Source: DAISIK01 sp036822055 (lineage in GTDB: Bacteria > Verrucomicrobiota > Verrucomicrobiia > Opitutales > Puniceicoccaceae). From it: a stretch of DNA of 21,547 nucleotides. The translations under genes were made by a program, and so were the position numbers. A model generated the notes under the pieces. That model was not told where the DNA came from. It ran no database searches and saw only the letters and a program-made list of their open reading frames with translations. The stretch spans positions 1 to 21,547 of the forward strand of contig DAISIK010000042.1 of assembly GCA_036822055.1 (NCBI GenBank), in the 5' to 3' direction. How positions within the stretch are numbered: the stretch's first letter is position 1; the number at the start of each line of letters is the position of its first letter. Of this stretch, positions 16,101 to 21,547 are shown in pieces.

Positions 16101-16536
16101 AGTCCTGGATCGCTTGGATTTCACCGCGAAAGGCCGCCAGTTCAGCGGCTCGCGAACGGATCCGCTCTTCCCCGCTTTCGATCAAAGTCCACTCCGACTG
16201 CAGCCGACCATCGAAATCTCTTGCAAGGGTCAGGGAACTCACCCCGTCGCTAAGTTGAGTTTCCAGTATTTTCTTTTCTTCATCGGGGAGGCCCGATTCA
16301 CCGAGTTCTTCCTCCAGTCCTTCCGCCCTCGCTGAGAGGATCGCCAGCTCATCGACCATCGACCGTCCGGACCCTCCATTGGTTACCGTAGCGGCATCGG
16401 CATCCAAAGTCGCCTCCTCCGGAATCGCTGGATTCGCCTCGTCTGCAGCAATACGCCCCCACAGGAGAAAGGGCAAAAATCCTAAAATCAGCGCCTTTTT
16501 TAACCTGCCCACGCCATCTAGACGATCAGTTCTCAC
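13102..16536 (-). CDS. Large MscK/MscM-like mechanosensitive channel (MscS superfamily)
   Basis: The 1144-residue protein has an N-terminal signal-like hydrophobic segment (about 12-30). A long periplasmic region rich in Glu, Arg and Leu (about 60-470) is mostly predicted coiled coil. Many membrane segments follow between about 515 and 965. The MscS pore and beta domain come at about 930-1100: LVAALGVGLGFGLQEIVANF, LLFERPIRVGDIV, the Asn-Trp block VLNWDKQEMLIPN and LLNWTLSD. This is the architecture of MscK (KefA) and MscM (YjeP). Such channels open under membrane tension during osmotic downshock. The start is GTG, sharing GTGA with the stop of a predicted 51-codon ORF. A second GTG eight codons later is possible. 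The C-terminal tail is poor in conserved residues. Confidence 0.93.
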   Translation of the reverse strand: MRTDRLDGVGRLKKALILGFLPFLLWGRIAADEANPAIPEEATLDADAATVTNGGSGRSMVDELAILSARAEGLEEELGESGLPDEEKKILETQLSDGVSSLTLARDFDGRLQSEWTLIESGEERIRSRAAELAAFRGEIQAIQDSIERVDLTGLQGILRQLEKEREQLVQRVREAEARESKVFEIPTVSDERQREISRQLQSLDLGMEEQAHEDLELGERVLAFSKTTRALALEAELSFYRFQWEYYEQLERESRANLSLERKKLESLERLIAEVNGLVQEQRKLEAEIRLQESLRAEAESRALGAGWASFAAETAILTDEIARIIGAEMKASARLAEVEKEVEELNGEFEALSRRMELGSNTVAGGRLLLVRRAALIERSKDRRRAPFASNAIGEVTERQTQLSYGLDSMVKPPAEPKSEVEIELVAARVKALEDLRVLYNRYGPLLVRLRSAERSLGESEERLRNTVEVWLIGARTAPRLDWRSSLTLPVKTGELLSDLSVKRWHSVTQAYRQQRPFFLLLVMLGIGSLVFWSKLRRELESLSQKTRRIREDRMSHTFKALVIHLIRVTPLPLLLYSVGVLNDGAWGVDLAEGDGATFRLAALNFFGLLFLYDIGNRYGLGVGHFRWSEAWGRHYRACLRWFSVLVPVLLFFTYGSSIPVSWNDAPENRGLLLMRAVVIVAFGWMMVRRGSDWAKGPGAASILIRWGKFWRLLLIATFLVVCWLLSQGYVFTTGLLLRQLVMSGMVVAGIFVIEGIVLRYLTLSERRLRFQRSLEKLEQARQKNADLANKKSSEGGEMGALVIEEPEVNFKQLGERAKRLVSALVFVSVVASLWMLWANLIPIFDLLGRVDLPLKKMVLVEGVETRAALTLADILVAGIVVGITVILTANLPSLLEITILSSPSLDRGIRYAVMTLTRYVIVGVGIVLALQEIGFRWQSVQWLVAALGVGLGFGLQEIVANFVSGIILLFERPIRVGDIVTIGDTTGVVTKIKIRAVTVLNWDKQEMLIPNKELITGRLLNWTLSDSVNRIMVPVGVAYGTDTRRALEIMREVAQQDSNVLDDPSPLLSFEAFGDSSLNLMLRCYLRNLDNRIATITNLHHTIHERFAEEGIEIAFPQLDIHHRGLPPEGAGANASIGGER

Positions 16537-16688
16537 CAGCTTTTCTCAACGAAAATCGGTCGCCTCGCCCGCCCTTTTCCCATTTTAACCCACGTTGAAT
16601 TCGGGCCCGAAGGCTCATCCTCAAGCGCTTCCACAGCTCCCGTACGGATGACCAGCTCAAGACTTTCTACAGGCTCATTCCCCGTCAA
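16533..16688 (-). CDS. Possible 51-aa protein bridging leuB and the MscS channel gene
   Basis: The frame begins at TTG, sharing TTGA with the leuB stop (16685-16688), and ends at TGA, sharing GTGA with the channel start (16533-16536). It fills the gap exactly. The predicted peptide starts MTGNEPVESLELVIRTGA, has an acidic first half, a basic stretch (KMGKGRARR) and ends FVEKSW. No membrane segment is seen and I recognise no family. The coupling at both ends mirrors the true gene junctions on either side in the same operon, which makes it more credible than an isolated short frame. It has no clear ribosome site of its own. A chance open frame in GC-rich DNA remains possible. Confidence 0.48.
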   Translation of the reverse strand: MTGNEPVESLELVIRTGAVEALEDEPSGPNSTWVKMGKGRARRPIFVEKSW

Positions 16689-17788
16689 AGACGTGATAGG
16701 ATCGCTTCCTCCATTTCCAGTGTGTTGACGGCCTTCGCGCCAAAAGCGATGTCACCAGTACGAACTCCGGCTTCAACCGTTTGACGGACCGCCGCCTCGA
16801 TCCGGGTTGCCATTTCGCCCAACCCAAAACTAAACCTCAGCATCATCGCTCCACTCAAAATCTGGGCGCATGGATTGGCGATTCCCATCCCGGTAATGTC
16901 CGGAGCAGAACCTCCCGCTGGCTCATAGAGCCCAAAGCGAAGGCCGTGAGCGTTCTCTTTTTGACCCAGACTTGCCGATGCCAACATCCCGATCGATCCG
17001 CAGATTACAGCCATCTCATCGGAAAGGATGTCGCCAAACATGTTTTCGGTGAAGAGGACGTCAAACTGGTTTGGCCGGGCCGCCAGCTGCATCGCCGCAT
17101 TGTCGACATACATATGACTCAATTCAATATCCGGGTACCGATCGGCGAAAAAAGCCGTCACCGTTTTTCTCCAAAGAATGGAGGTCTCAAGCACATTCGC
17201 TTTGTCAACCGAGCAGACGCGACCGCTCCTCTCGAGCGCCGTCCGCGCCGCTACCTCGGCGATCCGCTCAATCTCACTCCGGCGGTAAACCATCGTATCA
17301 ATTGCCTCCACATCTCCATCCTCGAGGTCGCGGGTCAGCTTCGGCTGTCCAAAGTAAATCCCCCCCGTCAACTCGCGGATACAGACGATGTCTATACCAT
17401 CTGGGATACGTTCATTCTTCAGTGGAGACGCTTCAATCAAGGAGGGATAGAGCAACCCCGGACGGACATTAGCATAGAGTTGGAAGGCCTTCCGTAGAGG
17501 GAGCAGGGAGGCCCGCTCCGGCTGCTCGGCTGGCGGAAGTTTCTCCCATTTAGGTCCCCCCACCGAACCAAAGAGGATGGCGTCTGCAGCTCTGCAAGCA
17601 GCCAGCGTCGTCTCGGGCAGAGCGCTCCCGGTGGCGTCAATGGCTGCTCCCCCCACCGGGTGGGTTTCATACTCCAGGATCAAGTTTGACTCGCTCGCCA
17701 GGACCTCCAGCACCCGCAGAGCGGACTTCATCACCTCAGGGCCAATCCCGTCCCCGGGGAGTACCACAAATTTCAAGACCTTGCTCAC
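16685..17788 (-). CDS. leuB: 3-isopropylmalate dehydrogenase
   Basis: The 367-residue protein matches LeuB in length and motifs. These are the N-terminal VVLPGDGIGPEV (8-19), the substrate-recognition stretch with Arg and Tyr145 (IRELTGGIYFGQPK), Lys196 in VDKANVLE, the metal-binding Asp cluster FGDILSDE (251-258) and the NAD-binding HGLRFGLYEPAGGSAPDI region. It oxidatively decarboxylates 3-isopropylmalate to 2-oxoisocaproate, the third step of leucine synthesis, in the cytoplasm with NAD and Mg or Mn. The GTG start shares GTGA with the aminotransferase stop. No leuA or leuCD is in the window, so the leucine genes are scattered. Confidence 0.96.
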   Translation of the reverse strand: MSKVLKFVVLPGDGIGPEVMKSALRVLEVLASESNLILEYETHPVGGAAIDATGSALPETTLAACRAADAILFGSVGGPKWEKLPPAEQPERASLLPLRKAFQLYANVRPGLLYPSLIEASPLKNERIPDGIDIVCIRELTGGIYFGQPKLTRDLEDGDVEAIDTMVYRRSEIERIAEVAARTALERSGRVCSVDKANVLETSILWRKTVTAFFADRYPDIELSHMYVDNAAMQLAARPNQFDVLFTENMFGDILSDEMAVICGSIGMLASASLGQKENAHGLRFGLYEPAGGSAPDITGMGIANPCAQILSGAMMLRFSFGLGEMATRIEAAVRQTVEAGVRTGDIAFGAKAVNTLEMEEAILSRL

Positions 17789-18876
17789 TCTGCCGCCTTC
17801 CCTAAAAATTCGGGCAGGAGCTGGTCGAGAGCCTCCAATAGTCCTTTGATCGAAGCATCCGTCTCATCTCCCATGTTGGAGATGCGGAAGGTCTTCCCCT
17901 TGAGCTTTCCGTAGCCCGTATCGATCACGCACTGGAAACGCTCCCGCAATGCCTTGTTCATTCCGGCCAAATCAACCTTTTGATTGTTACGAACACAAGA
18001 GAGCGATTTGGAGGCAAACTTTCGTTCTGGAAGCAGTTCAAAGCCGTTGCGATCAACCCACGCGTGGACCATCGCATTCAGGCGGGCGTGCCGGGCGTGT
18101 CTGGCTTCCACTCCTTCCGCGAGGATGTCTTCCAGTTTCGACTTCAATCCGTAGATCAACGGAATAACCGGAGTGCTCGGCGTCATCCCTTTGGCGTGGT
18201 TGGACCGAAATTCCAGAAAATCAAAGTAGTAGCCCCGGTCCATCATCGATTCTGCGCGTTTGTGAGCACGCTCCGAAACCGAAAAAAGGGCCATCCCCGG
18301 AGGAAGAGCCAGCGCCTTCTGGGATCCCGTCAGCATCACATCAATGCCCAGCTCGTCCTTCGGAACGGGAACCACCGAGAAAGAACTCACGCAGTCCACG
18401 ATCGAATAAACCTCGGGAAACTCGCGTACTACTGCCATCAGCTCCCCGATCGGATTCATCATCCCGCAGGAGGTCTCGTTGTGGATGATCGTCACGGTAT
18501 CGTAGTCACCCGTGGCCAGCTCCTTGCGGACCGCCTCAGGATCAACCGAAGCCCCCCATTCGAACCGCAGAGCCGTGGCCTCCTTCCCGGACCGCACTGC
18601 CACATCGTACCATTTGTCAGAAAAGGCCCCGCACATGCAGTTGAGAACCTTCTTCTTCGTCAGGTTCCGGAGGGCACCCTCCATCACTCCCCAGGCACTG
18701 CTCGTGCTAATGTAGACGGGGTCGTCCGTCATGAACAACTGCTGCAGCCCCGGTTGAACCGACTGATAGAGGGAGACAAATTCCCCGCTCCGATGTCCCA
18801 CCACCGGAGTGGTCATCGCCAGATAGGTTTTTTCCGAGACCTCAACGGGCCCAGGGATAAAAAGTTTAATACTCAT
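17785..18876 (-). CDS. Class V aminotransferase (alanine-glyoxylate / serine-pyruvate type)
   Basis: From the ATG at 18876 the protein has 363 residues. It is a fold-type I PLP enzyme of the COG0075 group. It opens with LFIPGPVEVSEKTYLAM and GHRSGEF, has the cofactor-binding Asp161 (SIVDCVSSFS) and the Schiff-base Lys187 (TGSQKALALPPGM), and ends with a small domain containing FRISNMGDET. Likely substrates are alanine, serine or glyoxylate, but specificity cannot be read from the sequence; a phosphoserine-like role is possible. A longer frame starts at 18939 but would overlap panD by 67 bp. The ATG at 18876 overlaps the panD stop by 4 nt (ATGA), and the protein end overlaps leuB likewise. Confidence 0.92.
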   Translation of the reverse strand: MSIKLFIPGPVEVSEKTYLAMTTPVVGHRSGEFVSLYQSVQPGLQQLFMTDDPVYISTSSAWGVMEGALRNLTKKKVLNCMCGAFSDKWYDVAVRSGKEATALRFEWGASVDPEAVRKELATGDYDTVTIIHNETSCGMMNPIGELMAVVREFPEVYSIVDCVSSFSVVPVPKDELGIDVMLTGSQKALALPPGMALFSVSERAHKRAESMMDRGYYFDFLEFRSNHAKGMTPSTPVIPLIYGLKSKLEDILAEGVEARHARHARLNAMVHAWVDRNGFELLPERKFASKSLSCVRNNQKVDLAGMNKALRERFQCVIDTGYGKLKGKTFRISNMGDETDASIKGLLEALDQLLPEFLGKAAE

Positions 18877-19238
18877 TGGTTCGTTGCTTTGATAATCGTA
18901 TGGTTGTCGTCCCCCAGGGTGATCGACTTCGGTTTCCATACCGAAGCCTCCTCAGGGTCGAGATGGATGAAAGCCATAATCACGATCAGGTCGCCAATCT
19001 TGCCCAAATGAGCCGCCGCTCCATTCAGCGAAATGGTTCCACTACCGGCTGGCGCCTCGATCGCATAGGTTTCAAACCGGTTTCCGTTGGTAATGTTTCC
19101 CACCAGAATCCGTTCAAAAGAGAGAAGGCCAACCCTCTTCATCAGCTCGGCATCGATCGCCAAACTGCCCTCATAGTCCCGTTGAACATCGGTTATGGAA
19201 GCCCGCAGAATCTTCGACTTAAGGAGTTGGAGTTGCAT
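18873..19238 (-). CDS. panD: Aspartate 1-decarboxylase
   Basis: From the ATG at 19238 the precursor has 121 residues, a typical PanD length. The self-cleavage site Gly24-Ser25 sits in DYEGSLAID at exactly the usual position. Processing there gives a beta chain and a pyruvoyl-carrying alpha chain. Other PanD landmarks are the NGNRFETYAI region, GSGTISLNGAAAH and DLIVIMAF. The enzyme makes beta-alanine from aspartate for pantothenate and CoA synthesis. A TTG two codons upstream (19244) is a less likely start. It is the first gene of a long minus-strand operon and is divergent from lpxK. panBC are not in the window. Confidence 0.95.
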   Translation of the reverse strand: MQLQLLKSKILRASITDVQRDYEGSLAIDAELMKRVGLLSFERILVGNITNGNRFETYAIEAPAGSGTISLNGAAAHLGKIGDLIVIMAFIHLDPEEASVWKPKSITLGDDNHTIIKATNQ

Positions 19239-19248
19239 TGCCAAAACC

Positions 19249-19266
19249 CGAAACGATGCACGAAAC
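19249..19266. promoter_or_regulatory. Direct repeat CGAAAC-N6-CGAAAC in the panD/lpxK divergent region
   Basis: CGAAAC occurs at 19249-19254 and 19261-19266, a 12-bp period, and a looser CGAATCGAAAAC follows at about 19279-19290. The intergenic region is only about 80 bp, so binding here could affect both genes. Direct repeats with about one helical turn spacing suit OmpR-type regulators, but no regulator can be assigned. No strong promoter boxes are visible around it. Confidence 0.25.
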
Positions 19267-19318
19267 TAGCAATTCTGTCGAATCGAAAACATGATAACCC
19301 CGTCTGATTCCTGCCTGC

Positions 19319-20527
19319 ATGGCTGAACTTCAGGATCGCTTCAACGAATGGTGCGATGAGTGCACCCGATTTTTAGCCGATGTTATCTACGACCGACGCC
19401 AGGGCGGCCCCGCTTACATTCTTGGCGGGTTCCTCCGCGGCGCCAGCCTTCTTTTCGGCAGGATTGTCGCCCTCCGGTTTTGGCTCTACCGCCACCGCGT
19501 CCTCCGCGATCAACCGCTCGGCTGCGTCGTGGTGGTGGTCGGCAACCTGACCGTCGGTGGAACCGGAAAGACCCCTGTAGTAGAACGGCTCGCCAGGGAA
19601 TTTGCCGCTCGAGGTCGCAAGGTGGGTATCCTCAGCCGGGGATACAAGAGCCGCAAGGAACCCCTCCACCTCCGCTGGTGGCGATGGATTACCCACACCC
19701 CCGCCCCTCCTCCCAAGGTCGTCAGCGATGGCCAGACCATCTTCCTCGGTCCCGAGGAGGCTGGAGACGAACCCTATATGTTGGCCAAAAACCTGCCCAA
19801 CATCCCGGTCGTAGTTGATAAGAACCGCGTCAAAGCGGGGAACTTTGCCATTCGTCGCTTCGGCGTCGATATCCTGATTCTCGACGATGGTCTCCAATAC
19901 CTCCCCCTCAAAGGCCGCTACAATTTCCTCCTTGTCGACCGGGGCAACCCATTTGGCAACGGCTGCCTCCTGCCACGGGGGATCCTTCGCGAACCCATCC
20001 GAAATCTCAAACGAGCTTCCTGGGTCCTTTTCACCAAATCTGATGGTTCAAGAGACCCCGCCCTCGAATCCCTCGTAGCACGGCACCACCCCGGGGTCGG
20101 CACCGTGGAGTGCCGCCACGCCCCCCAATCGCTGCGCCGTCTAAACGGTGAAGAAGAACTACCGCTCAACGCCCTCGCCGGGAAACGAGTGGCCTCCTTC
20201 AGCGGCATCGCAGTGCCCGAGAGTTTTGAAAAGTTCCTCCGGGATGAGGGCGCCAGCATCCGCTACAACCGCCGCTTCATGGACCACCACTGGTTCACCG
20301 ACCACGAACTCGAACACTTATTTGAGGGCGCCCAACGGGCCGAGGTCGATCTGGTGGTAACCACCGAGAAAGATGCCGTCCGAATCCGCAAAGATTTTAA
20401 TCCCAGGATCCCATTCTACTATCTCCGCCTCGAAATCGGAATCATTCGCGGCGAGCCAGTCTTTCAACAAGCCCTCGAGAAAATCTGCTTCCCGGAACGC
20501 CAAGCTACGGTACCAACTCCCGCCTGA
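19319..20527 (+). CDS. lpxK: Tetraacyldisaccharide 4'-kinase
   Basis: The 402-residue protein has the LpxK nucleotide-binding loop GNLTVGGTGKTP (75-86), ILSRGYK (104-110), GDEPYMLA (149-156) and the DDGLQY motif (189-194). A hydrophobic N-terminal helix (about 33-55) should hold it to the inner membrane. It phosphorylates the 4' position of the lipid A precursor, so the organism makes lipid A and has an outer membrane. It is longer than the roughly 330-residue enterobacterial enzyme, mainly through an N-terminal extension and an insertion at about 112-140 rich in Trp and Pro. It is divergent from panD, and the next plus-strand gene is sixA-like. Confidence 0.95.
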   Translation: MAELQDRFNEWCDECTRFLADVIYDRRQGGPAYILGGFLRGASLLFGRIVALRFWLYRHRVLRDQPLGCVVVVVGNLTVGGTGKTPVVERLAREFAARGRKVGILSRGYKSRKEPLHLRWWRWITHTPAPPPKVVSDGQTIFLGPEEAGDEPYMLAKNLPNIPVVVDKNRVKAGNFAIRRFGVDILILDDGLQYLPLKGRYNFLLVDRGNPFGNGCLLPRGILREPIRNLKRASWVLFTKSDGSRDPALESLVARHHPGVGTVECRHAPQSLRRLNGEEELPLNALAGKRVASFSGIAVPESFEKFLRDEGASIRYNRRFMDHHWFTDHELEHLFEGAQRAEVDLVVTTEKDAVRIRKDFNPRIPFYYLRLEIGIIRGEPVFQQALEKICFPERQATVPTPA

Positions 20528-20691
20528 GCAAAGAATCTCCCCCGGGCTGGTCCCCCTACCCGGTCACCCTGGAGCCTGAGCCAGTTCCCGGTCCTTGCCA
20601 GACATCCGGCCTCGCCGCTGCATTTTTACGTTTTGGCCACCAAACGAAATTAGCTTTGCCCCAAAAAACCTTTCGCAGTTCAAAGGAATGA
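20524..20691 (+). CDS. Possible 55-aa ORF with CTG start bridging lpxK and the phosphatase gene
   Basis: An open frame begins at CTG, sharing CTGA with the lpxK stop, and ends at TGA sharing ATGA with the first ATG of the phosphatase (20688-20691). It fills the gap exactly. The predicted peptide starts SKESPPGWSPYPVTLEP and is proline-rich in the first half; the second half contains LAAAFLRFG. CTG is a rare start and there is no clear ribosome site, so this is the weakest of the three gap-filling frames. Base usage in its first half is like that of the plus-strand genes. It may be a chance frame. Confidence 0.22.
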   Translation: MSKESPPGWSPYPVTLEPEPVPGPCQTSGLAAAFLRFGHQTKLALPQKTFRSSKE

Positions 20692-21206
20692 TGGCCCATC
20701 GCACCCTCTTTCTCATCCGTCACGCCAAATCAAGCTGGGATCCACCCGGCATCGACGACTTCCACCGCCCCCTCAACCAACGGGGCCTGAGAGATGCTCC
20801 AGCGATGGCCCGCCACCTCAAAACCCAGGATTGCGAGGCAGATAGCGTCCTCTCCAGCCCGGCCTTCCGCGCCCTCAACACCGCCGCCCTCTTCCTCCAG
20901 GCTAACTTCGCGCCTCATCCGGCCTTGGAAGTGATTCCCCAGCTGTACCATGCCGAATACCCGACCATCCTCAAAACGCTGCGGGATCGACCAGCTAGTG
21001 ACCAAAAAGTGGCCATCGTCGGCCACAACCCCGGCCTGAGCGATTTCCTTCGCTGGATCAGCAACACGAATTACGAGGACCTTCCTACCTGCGGAATCGC
21101 CCACCTCGCCATCCCCTGCCCATGGAACGAACTAGTCCCCGGCTCGGGCGAAGTCATCGCCCAGTACTTCCCCAAACAAATCCTCCCCACCCCCCAGAAC
21201 GACTGA
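20688..21206 (+). CDS. SixA-like phosphohistidine phosphatase (histidine phosphatase superfamily)
   Basis: From the ATG at 20688 the protein has 172 residues. It has the RHG-type catalytic motif LFLIRHAKSSW (Arg11, His12), the SSPAFRA block (56-62) with Arg61, and VGHNPGLSDFLRW with catalytic His113. SixA removes phosphate from histidine on phosphotransfer proteins such as ArcB HPt domains, or from nitrogen-PTS proteins. The target here is unknown. AAAGGA at 20682-20687 lies right before the two adjacent ATG codons, so either 20688 or 20691 could be used. A TTG at 20595 would add 31 residues that do not look like this family. Confidence 0.88.
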   Translation: MMAHRTLFLIRHAKSSWDPPGIDDFHRPLNQRGLRDAPAMARHLKTQDCEADSVLSSPAFRALNTAALFLQANFAPHPALEVIPQLYHAEYPTILKTLRDRPASDQKVAIVGHNPGLSDFLRWISNTNYEDLPTCGIAHLAIPCPWNELVPGSGEVIAQYFPKQILPTPQND

Positions 21207-21547
21207 TTTGTCCCATCTCAGGCCAATCCATCCCCGGACGGCCCACCAAAACGAACTGGACACAGGAAGGGGTCATTCCGTATATCTCTATTTTTTTGCC
21301 CGAACCCTCAGTATTGAAACAACAACTTCGTCACTGCCACCCATTCAACAGTTTCAAATCAACCGCCCCATGGCCATAATGGAACCAAGTAAAGCGATCT
21401 TTCGAGCACCGGACACAAACGGGGGTCATTCCGCGGAAAAATCAAGGATTCGGACACAGAAAGGGGGGTACGGCACAAAGACATCGGTAACCGATAGGAC
21501 AATGACATCGGTAACACTTAACTGGCTTGATGCCATGGAAAGCAACC
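21207..21547 (+). repeat. Gene-poor tail with two sets of short direct repeats, possible mobile-element remnant
   Basis: No convincing gene is seen here. A 23-nt motif GGACACA(N)4-5GGGG(G)TCATTCCG occurs at 21258-21280 and 21411-21433, with a shorter relative GGACACAGAAAGGGGGGTACGG at 21452-21473. Then GACATCGGTAAC occurs twice (21480-21491 and 21504-21515); the first copy is part of a palindrome ATCGGTAACCGAT (21483-21495). A frame open to the window edge runs from ATG 21502 (MTSVTLNWLDAMESN) and could be the start of a gene. The spaced direct repeats resemble transposase-binding sites at insertion sequence ends, or debris around REP-associated transposases. The element type is not determined. 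Confidence 0.5.

Noticed and set aside
18877..18939. N-terminal extension of the aminotransferase
   Set aside because: It lies inside panD, and the ATGA junction at 18873-18876 gives a natural start.
17980..19011. 343-codon plus-strand frame opposite the aminotransferase and panD
   Set aside because: It crosses two well-supported minus-strand genes and its translation resembles no protein family.
20595..20687. TTG-started extension of the SixA-like protein
   Set aside because: The extra 31 residues do not match the family, and the RHA motif belongs near the N-terminus.

Overview
The window looks like chromosomal DNA from a GC-rich Gram-negative bacterium. lpxK (lipid A 4'-kinase), a lipoprotein signal, a prepilin and a giant periplasm-anchored MscS channel all imply an outer membrane and periplasm. 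The gene mix would suit the Verrucomicrobiota/PVC group, but that placement is inference from general resemblance. Almost everything is intact and tightly packed. TTG and GTG starts are frequent, and neighbouring genes often share 4-nt stop/start overlaps.

Layout. (1) At 1-66 (-) there is a tRNA with a CAT anticodon, cut by the window edge, with a possible promoter at 79-108. (2) At 115-3791 (-) a cluster runs gamma-carbonic-anhydrase-like protein, a 33-aa ORF, transglutaminase-like protein, DUF2126 protein. (3) At 3843-5076 (+) lie a TlpA-type thioredoxin, a 48-aa membrane peptide and a type IV prepilin-like protein. (4) At 5089-7277 (+) is a CreB/CreC-like two-component pair; the response regulator has no ordinary start codon. 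(5) At 7372-12204 (+) lie NagZ-like hexosaminidase, an M42 peptidase resembling the NAGGN-osmolyte type, a SulP transporter with a STAS domain and an RluA-type pseudouridine synthase. (6) At 12255-19238 (-), transcribed right to left, are panD, a class V aminotransferase, leuB, a 51-aa ORF, a 1144-aa MscS channel and an SBP_bac_3 lipoprotein. Every junction down to the channel is a 4-nt overlap. (7) At 19319-21206 (+) are lpxK, a possible 55-aa ORF with a CTG start, and a SixA-like phosphatase. (8) At 21207-21547 I find no convincing gene, only repeats that look like the edge or debris of a mobile element.

Functional themes. CreBC-like signalling followed by NagZ suggests sensing of cell-wall damage next to peptidoglycan recycling. 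The right-to-left operon joins pantothenate and leucine precursor metabolism to an envelope-tension channel and a solute-binding lipoprotein.

The most unusual signal is a set of short ORFs that exactly fill gaps between co-directional genes. Those of 33, 51 and 55 codons each overlap the upstream stop by 4 nt and the downstream start by 4 nt. They may be real translational-coupling peptides. No homology search could be run, so family names rest on motifs and remembered family architecture.
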